Positions 63,833-64,000 of a stretch of DNA of 64,000 nucleotides are shown here, one piece after another. Each line of letters begins with the position of its first letter. Position 1 is the first letter of the stretch. The notes beneath the pieces are model-generated. The model was not told where the DNA came from. It ran no database searches and saw nothing but the letters and a program-made list of their open reading frames with translations. A program made the translations under genes and the position numbers. Origin of the DNA: Thermoplasmata archaeon (GTDB lineage: Archaea; Thermoplasmatota; Thermoplasmata; Thermoplasmatales; Thermoplasmataceae); contig JAJZXS010000035.1 in NCBI GenBank assembly GCA_021806295.1, forward strand, positions 18,052 to 82,051. The letters are read 5' to 3'.

Positions 63833-64000
63833 CTCAGCTATATGACGATATAGCTGTGAGAATCGGAGGCGGTTGTTATGCAACTTGACCTTAGAGGCCG
63901 CTTTATAGAATAGCCGCCCTTCGACTCGATTTCTTACCTTATTAATATCTAATAAGGTGAATAGGAGTTTGTCGAGTCTACGATTCTAACTCTCACAGAA
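63833..64000. other. Highly structured element at right edge (IS605-type end/omegaRNA or other ncRNA)
   Basis: Nested complementarity over 168 bp: a hairpin with 11-12 bp stem and GACG loop (63833-63860); a long-range stem CTGTGAG/AATCG (63854-63865) with CGATTCT (63981-63987) and CTCACAG (63992-63998); GGCGG (63868-63872) with CCGCC (63914-63918); GTTG/CAAC (63872-63884); GACTCGA/TCGAGTC (63923-63929 with 63972-63978) enclosing ACCTTATT/AATAAGGT (63936-63943 with 63951-63958). No open frame. The terminal hairpin with CGTC loop on the minus strand resembles IS200/IS605 right ends, with tnpB expected beyond base 64000. Identity unproven. Confidence 0.5.

Noticed and set aside
63833-64000. RNase P or SRP RNA as the identity of the structured element
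   Set aside because: The universal RNase P motif (GAGGAAAGTC block) and the SRP helix 8 signature are not present; only the final ACAGAA is reminiscent.

Overview
The window is AT-rich archaeal DNA. It carries aIF5B, L7Ae, S28e, L24e, RadA, PriS, an archaeal-type GAPDH, an archaeosine radical SAM enzyme and TATA boxes about 26 bp ahead of many start codons. These sit next to bacterial-type genes (grpE-dnaK-dnaJ, smc-scpA, a TPP riboswitch). A sulfur oxygenase reductase, an L7Ae with a long acidic/basic tail and a Hyf/complex-I-like membrane cluster point to an acidophilic member of the Thermoplasmatales (Ferroplasma/Acidiplasma/Picrophilus-like). The exact species is inferred, not shown.

Layout. 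1-3.0 kb: a truncated phosphohexomutase, a CDP-alcohol phosphatidyltransferase and a membrane glycosyltransferase (envelope lipids and glycans). 3.0-6.3 kb: thiD, an AIR-synthase-like gene and thiE in overlapping order, then a winged-helix regulator. 6.5-7.9 kb: speD and a CaCA-type exchanger. 7.9-11.1 kb: the classic archaeal L7Ae-S28e-L24e-Ndk-aIF5B operon. 11.4-12.6 kb: MFS transporter. 13.0-18.3 kb: CobN and a fused ChlI/ChlD chelatase pair. 18.5-24.9 kb: a six-gene Hyf/Ehr-like complex (NuoH, HyfE, HyfF, NuoD, NuoB and HyfB-like) whose large subunit has lost the nickel ligands. 25.0-27.2 kb: DUF211 with a VIT/CCC1-like protein, then a TPP riboswitch and MFS transporter. 27.1-32.9 kb: a Nudix-uracil-DNA glycosylase fusion, a MetF-like protein, a secreted pentapeptide-repeat protein, pyrD-pyrK and small proteins. 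33.0-38.2 kb: ilvBNC divergent from ilvD. 38.3-43.0 kb: DUF309, Y-family polymerase, coaBC, radical SAM. 43.3-50.8 kb: smc-scpA, radA-gap, priS. 50.8-54.8 kb: helical-repeat protein, sulfur oxygenase reductase, Amt, and a small gene that looks split by a frameshift. 54.9-59.4 kb: grpE-dnaK-dnaJ and thiL. 59.5-61.8 kb: chorismate mutase, prephenate dehydrogenase, archaeosine enzyme. 61.9-64 kb: tRNA-Val, a 5'-truncated formate dehydrogenase, and a highly structured element running off the right edge.

Most of the window is core metabolism and information processing. The points worth a second look are the nickel-less Hyf-like complex with a ferredoxin-NuoB fusion, a Nudix-UDG fusion that has lost its iron-sulfur ligands, a perfect palindrome over the sulfur oxygenase promoter, a 15-bp tandem duplication of the heat-shock TATA box, a TPP riboswitch that seems to start without room for P1, a probable A6 frameshift gene, a 34-unit pentapeptide surface protein, and the unexplained structured DNA at the right edge beside a truncated fdhA.
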